Source of the DNA: Candidatus Falkowbacteria bacterium LH_S3
GTDB taxonomy: Bacteria > Patescibacteriota > Patescibacteriia > Patescibacteriales > JAGXOH01
Assembly: GCA_023659985.1 (NCBI GenBank)
Contig: JAGXOH010000013.1
Span: forward strand, 1 to 15,832
Reading direction: 5' to 3'
DNA: 15,832 nucleotides
Each line of letters starts with the position of its first letter. The stretch's first letter is position 1. The notes under the pieces were generated by a model. That model was not told the DNA's origin. It saw only the letters and a list, made by a program, of their open reading frames with translations, and ran no database searches. Of the stretch, positions 7,195 through 13,470 are shown piece by piece. Position numbers and translations under genes: made by a program.

Positions 7195-8515
7195 TAGTAT
7201 TTATTAAATTCTGAGCAAGATCCACTCTTATTTGCATTAAACTGTAAATAAACACAAATAATAGCAATGTTTGAAAAATAACCGATTTATGCTGGATGCT
7301 TATCTTGATCACTATATTGATAAACAACAAAACTGAAAACAGGGCTAAAATAATGTAAAATAAGTAATCTACCCAATTATCAAGCAATAAAAACGTGCTT
7401 ACCTCTCGACTATTTGCTGAAGTAAAATAACCAACTGTATCATTTAACCTTTGTTTATTAATCTTTATCACGGCAGCAGGAACTTTTCGAGGAGTGTTTT
7501 TTCCTGTTTTCTCTAATTCAGAAGATAATAAATGACTTGTTCCTGTGGCAGTTGTACTTGCTATTTTAGTATTAAACTTTACCTTACCTTGCTCTTTAAC
7601 AATTTCTTCCTTATCCACCTCTTTTTTTAAATTTTCATTTTCCTTCTCCAATAAAGGACCAGAAGTGGCGACTCTTTTATTTTCAGCCACTGCCACCTGA
7701 GAGCTGTCCGCGCTTTCTTGGTTTTCTTGAATTGCTATTTGCTGTTTTGATTTACATTTGGTTCCGAAAAATTGAACCAAAACAGTAGTTTTTTCCCCAT
7801 TAATAACCCCAGATAATACAGCTACTCCTATATCAGTATATTTTTTATTTAAAATATTCTTTTTATGGGAAGGGGAATTCATTAAGGCTTCATAGGCGAT
7901 CGTAACAGAAGTAAAATCCCGGGCCAGATTCTCCCCTACATGTAAATAAGGGTATTTATCTCTATTTATAAGGTCCCAAGGCATCAATCCGTCAGGGGTA
8001 ACATGAGAAAAATAATTTCTAGCCAGCATATCTTCGGCTTTATTCTTGGCATAAACATTAAGATGTTCATCCATAGTTAAGGGCTCCAAATTGTTAGCTG
8101 ACCTCTCTTTATTTACAAGCTGCACCACTTTTGACTCAGCCGAGGACTCCATATGACCAATATTGGAATAAATGAAAAAGCCACAACCCAATACTGTCAC
8201 CTTAATAATCACTAAGCAAACAGATACGATTATCAAAGTATCAGAATGCAATATCTTAGGTTTATAACCATTATCAGAATGAGGCACAAAATATTGGGAA
8301 AAAATAGAGGCCGAATTTTGATAGTATTTTTTAAAAGGTTCTTTTCCTTTTTTATATTTTCTGGCTTGTTTTTTTTCTTGTTTGCAAAACTCCTTCCAAT
8401 TTTTAGAAATATCTTTGGAGGAAAACAAAAACTTTCCGAACTTTATTAAAATAAATAAAAAAATCACCCCTTTTATAAAATAACTTTTGTTTCCTTTTTT
8501 CTTTCTTGAAGCCAT
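7181..8515 (-). CDS. CAP/SCP (YkwD-like) domain membrane protein
   Basis: The 444-aa protein has a hydrophobic segment near the N-terminus (about 13-31), a Lys-rich stretch, a second membrane helix (about 92-117), then a CAP domain (about 126-255) facing outside. CAP hallmarks are LVNKERSANNLEPL (133-146), YFSHVTPDG (168-176), GENLARDF (194-201), SPSHKKNIL (214-222), YTDIGVAV (226-233) and VQFFG (247-251); H171, E195 and H217 correspond to the usual conserved cavity residues. A polar, Glu/Lys/Ser/Thr-rich linker (about 256-370) leads to two C-terminal membrane helices (about 383-405 and 411-428). Such proteins are common in bacterial envelopes but their activity is generally unknown. A sortase-like remnant lies immediately upstream on the same strand. 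No clear terminator is seen between it and ubiB. Confidence 0.85.
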   Translation of the reverse strand: MASRKKKGNKSYFIKGVIFLFILIKFGKFLFSSKDISKNWKEFCKQEKKQARKYKKGKEPFKKYYQNSASIFSQYFVPHSDNGYKPKILHSDTLIIVSVCLVIIKVTVLGCGFFIYSNIGHMESSAESKVVQLVNKERSANNLEPLTMDEHLNVYAKNKAEDMLARNYFSHVTPDGLMPWDLINRDKYPYLHVGENLARDFTSVTIAYEALMNSPSHKKNILNKKYTDIGVAVLSGVINGEKTTVLVQFFGTKCKSKQQIAIQENQESADSSQVAVAENKRVATSGPLLEKENENLKKEVDKEEIVKEQGKVKFNTKIASTTATGTSHLLSSELEKTGKNTPRKVPAAVIKINKQRLNDTVGYFTSANSREVSTFLLLDNWVDYLFYIILALFSVLLFINIVIKISIQHKSVIFQTLLLFVFIYSLMQIRVDLAQNLINTIIVF

Positions 8516-8553
8516 ATTTTAAGTATAGCAAAATACACTCCTTTGTTTAAGGT

Positions 8554-8757
8554 TTAGAATAAAATTAAGGTGCTACTCTTTATTGGTTCAGCCACTACCA
8601 CCAATCTTTGTTCTTTAATCAAATATTCCAACCTCTTTCCCTCCCAAAGTATAACCACCTTGTTTTTCGGAGTAATTTTATCCAATTGATAAATTGTTAT
8701 GCAACCGTCAAATAACTTGTTAAACCCGATATAGAAGAATACAAGCTTACCCGCATA
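8554..8757 (-). pseudogene. Sortase-like C-terminal remnant
   Basis: An open 67-codon minus-strand frame without a start codon reads with features like a class E/D-type sortase C-terminal half: KLVFFYIGFNKLFDGCITIY, then KVVILWEGKRLEYLIKEQRL and PIKSSTLILF before a TAA stop. In sortases the last segment normally runs on to TLxTC with the catalytic cysteine. Here the stop falls just before that point and the histidine-bearing N-terminal half is absent, so the piece would be inactive. The identification is by eye and tentative. It sits 38 bp upstream of the CAP-domain gene on the same strand. Confidence 0.4.
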
Positions 8758-8781
8758 TTACTGAGTAGGCTAAAAGACAAC

Positions 8782-8806
8782 AACCTTGATATTATCTACC
8801 AAGGTT
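8782..8806. other. Small hairpin AACCTTG/CAAGGTT
   Basis: A 7-bp perfect inverted repeat around an 11-nt loop lies between the sortase-like remnant and the 26-bp repeats. No T-tract follows on either side, so it is not a typical terminator. Function unknown. Confidence 0.5.
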
Positions 8807-8821
8807 TAGTACAATTTAACT

Positions 8822-8938
8822 TAACCCTAATTGCTGCAATTGTAACAGATTGATGGAAGTTATTATGTAAATAATCTTCCCACCATATCACACGAGAACG
8901 AAATCCAAAATGTAACCCTAATTGCTGCAATTGTAACA
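8822..8938. repeat. Pair of identical 26-bp direct repeats with an internal palindrome
   Basis: The sequence TAACCCTAATTGCTGCAATT followed by GTAACA occurs at 8822-8847 and 8913-8938, exactly identical, separated by 65 bp. Each copy holds the dyad AATTGC-T-GCAATT. Only two copies are present and the spacer is too long for a usual CRISPR unit. They may be protein-binding sites, recombination remnants or ends of a lost element. Confidence 0.7.
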
Positions 8939-8941
8939 TAA

Positions 8942-9181
8942 CTAATTAAATTATTTTATCAATGGAAGGTTGTCTTGCACCCAAGTGAAATAAGCGAGTA
9001 TTTATGCACAAAACCAATGACTTTTCTTATTGTCAGAGGAAATAGTGCTATCCCTAAAACCTTCTCTATTAAGCAAGAATTAAGAAAAGCTTTGAACAAT
9101 CACGATCCTGTTCTTAATCTTATGCATTGTTAGAATTCGCTAGAAGAATTTAAGCACGAATACACGTTTATTCTTAAATAA
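8942..9181 (+). pseudogene. Nucleoside-diphosphate-kinase-like C-terminal remnant with an internal amber codon
   Basis: The plus-strand frame open from 8942 encodes a segment containing HPSEISEYLCTKPMTFLIVR then GNSAIPKTFSIKQELRKALN and NHDPVLNLMHC, stops at TAG (9131-9133), and continues in the same frame as NSLEEFKHEYTFILK to a TAA at 9179-9181. The order of elements (a strand followed by a GxxAI segment, then D/N-H-D, then NLxHxSDSxEEFxxE) resembles the second half of nucleoside diphosphate kinase, where the amber codon replaces the residue after NLMHC. The N-terminal half is missing; an upstream TAA at 8939-8941 closes the frame. It is probably a decayed gene, although a short product could start at the in-frame ATG 9020. 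The family call is by eye. Confidence 0.45.
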
Positions 9182-9204
9182 CAAACCCAAAAGGAGAAAA
9201 AATT

Positions 9205-9630
9205 ATGTCAGAAATAAAAACCAACAATCAAGTGGAAGTTATTCTCTTCAAAAAGAAGAATGATACAATTCTTTTTCTTGTTCTCAAGAGGAATCCACAA
9301 AAAGGTAGCTTTTGGCAGCCAATCACTGGCAATGTAAAACCGCATGAATCTTTTAAGCAGGCGGCACTGCGCGAAATGGAGGAAGAAACTAACATCAAAG
9401 AATATCTGGAGTTTATTGATACTGGTTACTCTTTTGACTTTTTTGACGATAATCGTAATCAACACGAAAAGGTCTTTGGTATACACGTACCTAGAGCGGC
9501 TGAAGTTGTTCTTTCGCCAGAACACACAGAATTCCAATGGGCAAGCAAGGAGAATGCTCTTAACCGCTATCTAAAATATCCAGGAAATAAAGAAGGTTTA
9601 AGGAAACTCTGTGAAAAATTAAGCATATAG
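9205..9630 (+). CDS. NUDIX hydrolase, NudB-like (dATP / dihydroneopterin triphosphate pyrophosphatase type)
   Basis: The 141-aa protein is a full-length single-domain NUDIX hydrolase that would cleave a nucleoside diphosphate linked to another group. The Nudix box spans 42-64: G42, E48, then REMEEE (56-61) carrying the metal-binding glutamates. The glycine of the usual EExG is Asn here (ETNI), a tolerated variation. The surroundings FWQPITGNVKPHES (37-50) and VLSPEHTEFQWAS (102-114) resemble the NudB subgroup, suggesting dATP or dihydroneopterin triphosphate as substrate, but specificity cannot be fixed from sequence. The start is supported by AAAAGGAG 9 nt upstream of the ATG. It follows directly on the nucleoside-diphosphate-kinase-like remnant and is the only intact gene between 8516 and 10351. 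Confidence 0.88.
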   Translation: MSEIKTNNQVEVILFKKKNDTILFLVLKRNPQKGSFWQPITGNVKPHESFKQAALREMEEETNIKEYLEFIDTGYSFDFFDDNRNQHEKVFGIHVPRAAEVVLSPEHTEFQWASKENALNRYLKYPGNKEGLRKLCEKLSI

Positions 9631-9719
9631 GGGGCAAAAGTAATGAACAAAAAAACAAAAATCGAGATTTGTTAACATTGAAGCATTGGGGATTACACTT
9701 TTAAAAGTAGATAGACGCC

Positions 9720-9976
9720 AATGTCATACAATAAAATCCAAATGACAAAATCCTAATATCAAAACTAAAAGCTAAAAGCTACAACCTAAAACTCAAAATT
9801 TCTTACTTCTTACTTTTTATTTAGTCATTTATCATTTGGATTTTGGATTTCATTTGGCATTAGAATTTTGGATTTTGGATTTCAAAGCTTAAATGTCAAA
9901 GCTTAAAGCTAAAAACTACAACTTAGATCTTAAAACTTCTTACTTTTTATTTAGTCATTTATCATTTGGATTTTGT
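9720..9976. repeat. Repeat-rich element with an exact 41-bp direct repeat and inverted words
   Basis: Identical 41-bp copies lie at 9805-9845 and 9935-9975, beginning ACTTCTTACTTTTTATTTAG and ending CATTTGGATTTTG. Around them are repeated words: AAAGCTAAAAGCTACAACC at about 9768-9786 and a diverged copy near 9904-9922, several GGATTTTGGATTT units, and their complements AAAATCCAAATGACAAAATC near 9730-9750, so the element can fold on itself. No protein is encoded. The right edge cuts into a minus-strand gene. Confidence 0.75.
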
Positions 9977-10172
9977 AAAAATGGTCATGAGTTAGCCCAA
10001 GAGCAACAAATTTTTTGTAACCGTCTGATAATTTCGCCCATTCATCCTGACCGGCCTGACCGGAATGTAGGTAAGGTTCAAACACAACAACATCAAGCTC
10101 TTTTAGCTTTTTGCCAAATCCTCTCATTTCTGGTTTGAAGCGGCGACTGCCGCAAAGCGCTACTGTTTTCAT
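9951..10172 (-). pseudogene. Truncated nucleoside 2-deoxyribosyltransferase-like / DUF4406-type protein (N-terminal fragment)
   Basis: The 73-aa frame starts MKTVALCGSRRFKPEMRGFG, a beta strand and glycine-type loop followed by KKLKELDVVVFEPYLHSG and KKFVALGLTHDHFYKI. This looks like the first half of a small Rossmann-like protein of the nucleoside 2-deoxyribosyltransferase or DUF4406 kind; intact relatives are expected to be about 140-160 aa. The native reading stops at FYKI: the last codons (QMIND, then TAA) are encoded by the 41-bp repeat at 9935-9975, so insertion or recombination of that repeat removed the C-terminal half. The missing half is not found on the far side of the repeat. A residual folded product is unlikely. 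Confidence 0.65.
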
Positions 10173-10196
10173 ATATATAGTTATAAGTTAAATTGC

Positions 10197-10225
10197 TTGA
10201 CACGAGTTATCCATCGCAATACACT
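10197..10225 (+). promoter_or_regulatory. Possible promoter for the patatin-like gene
   Basis: A perfect TTGACA at 10197-10202 is followed, after a 17-bp spacer, by TACACT (10220-10225, four of six matches to TATAAT). It points at the patatin-like gene, whose ATG is about 125 bp further on. Supported only by consensus match. Confidence 0.4.
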
Positions 10226-10351
10226 AACGTAAAATATCTGAGCGACAAAATAGAGTAAAAACAGCAAGTTGATTTTTCTCCATTGCAAAAAACAAAGCCT
10301 TTGATTTAACCAGAGGTTTTAAAAAGAGAATAACTGGATAGAATTATAATT

Positions 10352-11185
10352 ATGGCAAAATCAGAGCGACCCAAAATAGGTTTGGCATTAGGCAGCGGTG
10401 GCTCAAGAGGACTGACGCATATTGGCGTGATTAAAGCTTTGGAAGAAAATAATATACCGATTGATTTTATTGCCGGTTCAAGCATTGGCGCTATGGCCGG
10501 TGGATTCTATGCGGCCGGATTGGATATTAAAAAAATGGAGGAGATAGCGTTGGAAACTAATTGGCATAGGATGTTTTCTCTGATTGATCCGCATTTAAAA
10601 CAAGGATTGGTCAGCGGAGAAAAGGTAAAGACATTCATTGAGGGTTATATTAACGGAAAAAAAATTGAGGATTGTAAAATTCCATTTGTAGCCGTGGCTA
10701 CGGATTTAAAAACGGGAGAAGTTGTAGTTTTAAATAAAGGTGAAATGGCGCAAGCTATCAGAACCAGCATCTCTATCCCTCTGGTTTTCAAACCGGTGGA
10801 AATAGACGGTAGAATATTGGCTGATGGCGGTTTATCCGCGTCTGTTCCGGTAGAAATTGTCAGGGGCATGGGAGCTAATTTAGTCATTGCCGTTAATTTG
10901 GACAAACATTATTACGACGAGGAATGGAAGCCTGAGTGGTATGATATTGCCAATGATTCATTAAATATTTTGCGCCACCGTCTGGCACTTTTAAATGTGG
11001 CAAATGCCGACATAGTTATTGACATAGATGTCGGCAAAAATCATTGGTATCAATTTACTAACGGTCAAGATAAAATTTTAACTGGCGAGAAAGCAGTTAA
11101 AGAAGTTTTGCCACAATTAAAAGAATTAATATATCAAAAAAGCAAAGGCGGTTTGAAAAAGTATTTGAGGTTTTTTAGTGAGTAA
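10352..11185 (+). CDS. Patatin-like phospholipase (RssA/YchK-like)
   Basis: A serine lipid acyl hydrolase of the patatin family, probably acting on phospholipids at the inner face of the membrane. The oxyanion loop GSGGSRG is at 14-20, the nucleophile elbow GSSIG at 42-46 (Ser44), and the catalytic aspartate in DGG at 158-160 (Asp158), completing the Ser-Asp dyad. Segments RTSISIPLVFKPV (137-149) and SVPVEIVRGMGA (164-175) also match this family. At 277 aa it has the typical size of the bacterial RssA-like group. There is no signal peptide, so a cytosolic or peripheral location is expected. The ribosome binding site is weak. It stands alone: the upstream neighbour is a truncated gene on the other strand, and downstream is GC-rich non-coding DNA. 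Confidence 0.9.
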   Translation: MAKSERPKIGLALGSGGSRGLTHIGVIKALEENNIPIDFIAGSSIGAMAGGFYAAGLDIKKMEEIALETNWHRMFSLIDPHLKQGLVSGEKVKTFIEGYINGKKIEDCKIPFVAVATDLKTGEVVVLNKGEMAQAIRTSISIPLVFKPVEIDGRILADGGLSASVPVEIVRGMGANLVIAVNLDKHYYDEEWKPEWYDIANDSLNILRHRLALLNVANADIVIDIDVGKNHWYQFTNGQDKILTGEKAVKEVLPQLKELIYQKSKGGLKKYLRFFSE

Positions 11186-11194
11186 AAAGTTAGA

Positions 11195-11643
11195 TAAAGG
11201 GCAATGTTTATGGCGGCGCATTTTGCTTTGCGAAATACGAAAAATTGCGGCGGCGAAAAAAGAAGTGGCAAAAGCGAGGGCGGGCAAAAATTCCTTCTCC
11301 CCAACCCTTCCTTTTTGCCCGCCCGAGCGTTCAGTTTTGGTTCTGCCGTCCCGCCGAAGCGAGGAGCGAAACCCCGAGCGCGGTCAATTCTGATGCAAAT
11401 CAATTTTGGTGGTGTTTGTTTGAAAAAGTTAGAACTCATTTTGCGGAAAATCCCCACGAATGAAACTGAAACAATGCGGACTCGGTTTTGCGAAAACTAT
11501 TTTTTGGGGAAAGGATTTGCCAAAACTTCTGCTCATTTGTTTTTGAATTCGGATGTCGCAAATGGAAAAGGAGGGGTTTGGGGAGGAATGCGGGCGGATT
11601 TAGGACTGGGGGTTTTCGGAAATTCGGCGGCTAAATTAAATTC
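11195..11643. other. GC-rich, G-biased non-coding block with a 13-bp stem hairpin
   Basis: This stretch of about 450 bp is visibly richer in G and C than anything else in the window and has runs of G on the plus strand. Open frames of 71-147 codons exist on both strands but none resembles a protein: they are Arg/Pro/Gly-rich and overlap one another. An inverted repeat GGGCGGGCAAAAA (11278-11290) and TTTTTGCCCGCCC (11312-11324) forms a perfect 13-bp stem with a 21-nt pyrimidine-rich loop. A CCGCCGAAGCGAGGAGCGAA segment (about 11352-11371) and a CGAGCGCGG segment follow. It may be a mobile or lineage-wide repeat, or a structured RNA. No homology is claimed. Confidence 0.55.
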
Positions 11644-12414
11644 TTAATTCCATAAATTTATCAAGGGCTTAAATTTAAATTGAATTTGTAAAATTAGTGC
11701 AACTAAAACTAGGAATATTGGAACTATAACACGAACAACAAATTTTGTCGTTTTAGGATTTAATGCGGGATATATTTTACTTAAATAGTACCACATAAAA
11801 GTTTCATTTTTATCTTTTCCTATGTCTAAATGTGTCAACAGACAACCTCCTATAATCCAATATTGTATTTGTAAAATAACAATTCCCAAAATAATAAGTT
11901 TCCAATCAAAAATTATTGGAGAAAGATAAGCTGGTATAAGCGCTAAAATATGTATCCAAAAAAATAATCCGAACTCTTCTTTTGTATTTTTTTGATTTAT
12001 CAGCTTATCTTTCCGAATTGTTTCTATCCCTCCGCTTAAAAGCCCGTGAAGTGTATTTCCAGTTATTAATATACACGGTAATTGAATGAAAATAACATTG
12101 ACCATTAACAGATCAAAAGGAAACCAAATATAAAATAACAGCGTGCTAAAGGATACGGTATAAAGGAGAATATAAAGAATTTTTTGTAGTGATGTTTTTT
12201 CAATTTCATAATGAGTATTAAACAACATCATTCCGAGACATCTCTTATATGCAAATTCAAATGTGCAGTTGTAGAGAAAAAATATTCCAATCCAAATTAT
12301 TTTCCATTTTGTTGTATTCCCATATATCAATAAAAATGGCAATGACAGTAAAAAAGTGAAAAAAACATTTACAATGGAAGGAAATAATTTGTAAACTATA
12401 TTAGTCGGTTTCAT
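11644..12414 (-). CDS. RDD-like polytopic membrane protein with a second C-terminal membrane domain
   Basis: The 256-aa protein has about seven hydrophobic segments (roughly 12-32, 39-54, 78-96, 102-118, 150-168, 172-192 and 225-246). The first half follows the RDD-family pattern: a membrane pair, then KRCLGMMLFNTHYE (58-70) in the place of the usual GKxLxGxxVV turn, and NTLHGLLSGGIETI (120-133) where RDD proteins have LHDxxAGTxVV. The signature R-D-D residues are not all kept. The second half contains GGCLLTHLDIGK (189-200), which recalls a CxLTxLE motif found in some small membrane proteins. Its ATG overlaps the stop of the protease-HTH gene (ATGA), so the two are translationally coupled. 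Function unknown; membrane receptor, channel or effector roles are all open. Confidence 0.65.
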   Translation of the reverse strand: MKPTNIVYKLFPSIVNVFFTFLLSLPFLLIYGNTTKWKIIWIGIFFLYNCTFEFAYKRCLGMMLFNTHYEIEKTSLQKILYILLYTVSFSTLLFYIWFPFDLLMVNVIFIQLPCILITGNTLHGLLSGGIETIRKDKLINQKNTKEEFGLFFWIHILALIPAYLSPIIFDWKLIILGIVILQIQYWIIGGCLLTHLDIGKDKNETFMWYYLSKIYPALNPKTTKFVVRVIVPIFLVLVALILQIQFKFKPLINLWN

Positions 12415-13226
12415 TTCAATAATTCGTTAGCCGATACCTTAAGTACATTGGCCAATTTTTGAATTGTCGCAAGAGTGAGATTTTTCTTTCCGCTTTCAAT
12501 ATTGTTGATATAGCCTCTATCAACTTCCAGAGCGCGAGCAATGTTGCCTTGCGACATATTCTTTTTCGTTCTAATACACTTCATATTTTGCCCTAATTTT
12601 TCCGAATCCTCGCAAAGTTCTAAAAGGTCAAGAGAGTATTTTTCAATGAGCGGAATATAAGCGGGCAAGGTTTCTGGACCTTCTTTGGCTATTCTTTCTT
12701 TTACTTTCTCAAAACCGCGTTTAATGGAACGTGCAGGAATCCCGTTAATCTGGGGGTCAATTGGTCCCAATGTCCCGCTGGAGTGTAAGATAATACAATT
12801 TCCGGACAACGCCAGCATTGTCGCAGCTGAATAGGCAGAATGCGGGATAAGAAAATTAACCTCTTGGAATTTACCTCGCAATAAACCAACAAGACGCTCG
12901 GTTGCGTCTGGTCTTCCGCCGGGACTATGTAAAAGCACATCAACCGCATCATTGCCTTTTACTGAGTTAATCAAATCAGTAAATCCGTCAACATCAGAAA
13001 GATCAATAAAATTTGGTGCACCCGGCGGTACTCCTTCTAAAAATTTAGTAGCGTATATCAAAAGCGGCTTACCACGATATTTTTCAATTTCTTCGTAGCA
13101 CGCCCTACGGAAAGTAAACAAATCTTTTCCGGTCATTTTCTGACCGGCTTGTTGTTGTACGGCGACAAAATCATTCCAATCTTGCGTCGTCTTAAATTTT
13201 TTGCGCTGTGGTTGAGGAGACTCCAT
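12411..13226 (-). CDS. SDH-family Clp-fold serine protease fused to a C-terminal XRE helix-turn-helix
   Basis: Residues about 55-210 are a ClpP/crotonase-fold serine protease of the SDH (serine dehydrogenase proteinase) type. VDVLLHSPGGRPDATERLV (95-113) has the family's SPGG turn. FLIPHSAYSAATMLALSG (125-142) contains the presumed nucleophile Ser133, and SSGTLGPIDPQING (149-162) is the hallmark GPIDPQ. Residues 211-271 are a complete Cro/CI-type helix-turn-helix (LGQNMKCIRTKKNMSQGNIA, then DRGYINNIESGKK), joined with no linker. No signal peptide or membrane helix is seen. The arrangement parallels XRE-protease regulators such as ImmA/IrrE, but with a serine peptidase fold and reversed domain order. 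The gene overlaps the upstream 78-aa gene by 35 bp and the downstream membrane gene by 4 bp. The ATG at 13226 has no clear ribosome binding site, so translation probably relies on coupling. Confidence 0.8.
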   Translation of the reverse strand: MESPQPQRKKFKTTQDWNDFVAVQQQAGQKMTGKDLFTFRRACYEEIEKYRGKPLLIYATKFLEGVPPGAPNFIDLSDVDGFTDLINSVKGNDAVDVLLHSPGGRPDATERLVGLLRGKFQEVNFLIPHSAYSAATMLALSGNCIILHSSGTLGPIDPQINGIPARSIKRGFEKVKERIAKEGPETLPAYIPLIEKYSLDLLELCEDSEKLGQNMKCIRTKKNMSQGNIARALEVDRGYINNIESGKKNLTLATIQKLANVLKVSANELLK

Positions 13227-13428
13227 AATGATTTATTTCAAAATTTAGCGTTGAGCCGGTACCCGTTTTAAAAGTTGGTTTTCTGCCCAAAGCAATATCA
13301 GCCCTCTCTATAAGGTCGGAGGTTTTTTTATAGTGGTCGTAAGACTTCAACGCTTCGGCATTTTTTTCTAAAACCTTCTTTGACGCCACCTTGGAAATTA
13401 GTTTTTGAGAGGATTTTTTTGCTACCAT
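13192..13428 (-). CDS. Small basic protein of unknown function, first gene of the protease-HTH operon
   Basis: The 78-aa product begins MVAKKSSQKLISKVASKKVL, a Lys/Ser-rich helical start, continues with a charged helix (YDHYKKTSDLIERADIALGR) and ends in a Gly/Ser/Thr-rich tail (TFKTGTGSTLNFEINHYGVS). I do not recognise a family. Codon use and position support it as real: a promoter lies immediately upstream and its end overlaps the protease gene by 35 bp in another frame, implying coupled translation. A partner, substrate or inhibitor of the protease would fit such an arrangement, but that is inference. Confidence 0.65.
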   Translation of the reverse strand: MVAKKSSQKLISKVASKKVLEKNAEALKSYDHYKKTSDLIERADIALGRKPTFKTGTGSTLNFEINHYGVSSTTAQKI

Positions 13429-13437
13429 AGTGATTAT

Positions 13438-13465
13438 ATTATAACAAAATCAATATAAAAATCAA
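13438..13465 (-). promoter_or_regulatory. Promoter with overlapping direct repeats for the 78-aa / protease-HTH / membrane operon
   Basis: On the minus strand TTGATT (13465-13460) and TATAAT (13443-13438) are 16 bp apart, placing transcription start around 13431, only a few bases before the ATG at 13428. The mRNA would be leaderless or nearly so. The direct repeat AAAATCAAT (13446-13454 and 13458-13466, 12-bp period) overlaps the -35 and spacer and could be the operator of the operon's own HTH protein. Confidence 0.55.
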
Positions 13466-13470
13466 TGAAA

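Noticed and set aside
8822..8938. CRISPR array
   Set aside because: Only two repeats, a 65-bp gap, and no cas genes in the window; reported instead as a paired repeat of unknown role.
9131..9133. Evidence for recoded stop codons in this genome
   Set aside because: TAG and TGA both act as normal stops in the intact genes here (for example ispD, ispF and the CAP gene); one amber codon in a gene remnant is best explained by decay.
9893..10138. 81-aa plus-strand ORF
   Set aside because: It lies antisense to the truncated minus-strand gene and partly within the repeat; no protein-like features.
11204..11647. 147-aa plus-strand ORF (and overlapping 71-107-aa frames on both strands)
   Set aside because: Open frames in a GC-rich patch with several overlapping alternatives, no recognisable domain, Arg/Pro/Gly-biased composition and no ribosome binding site.
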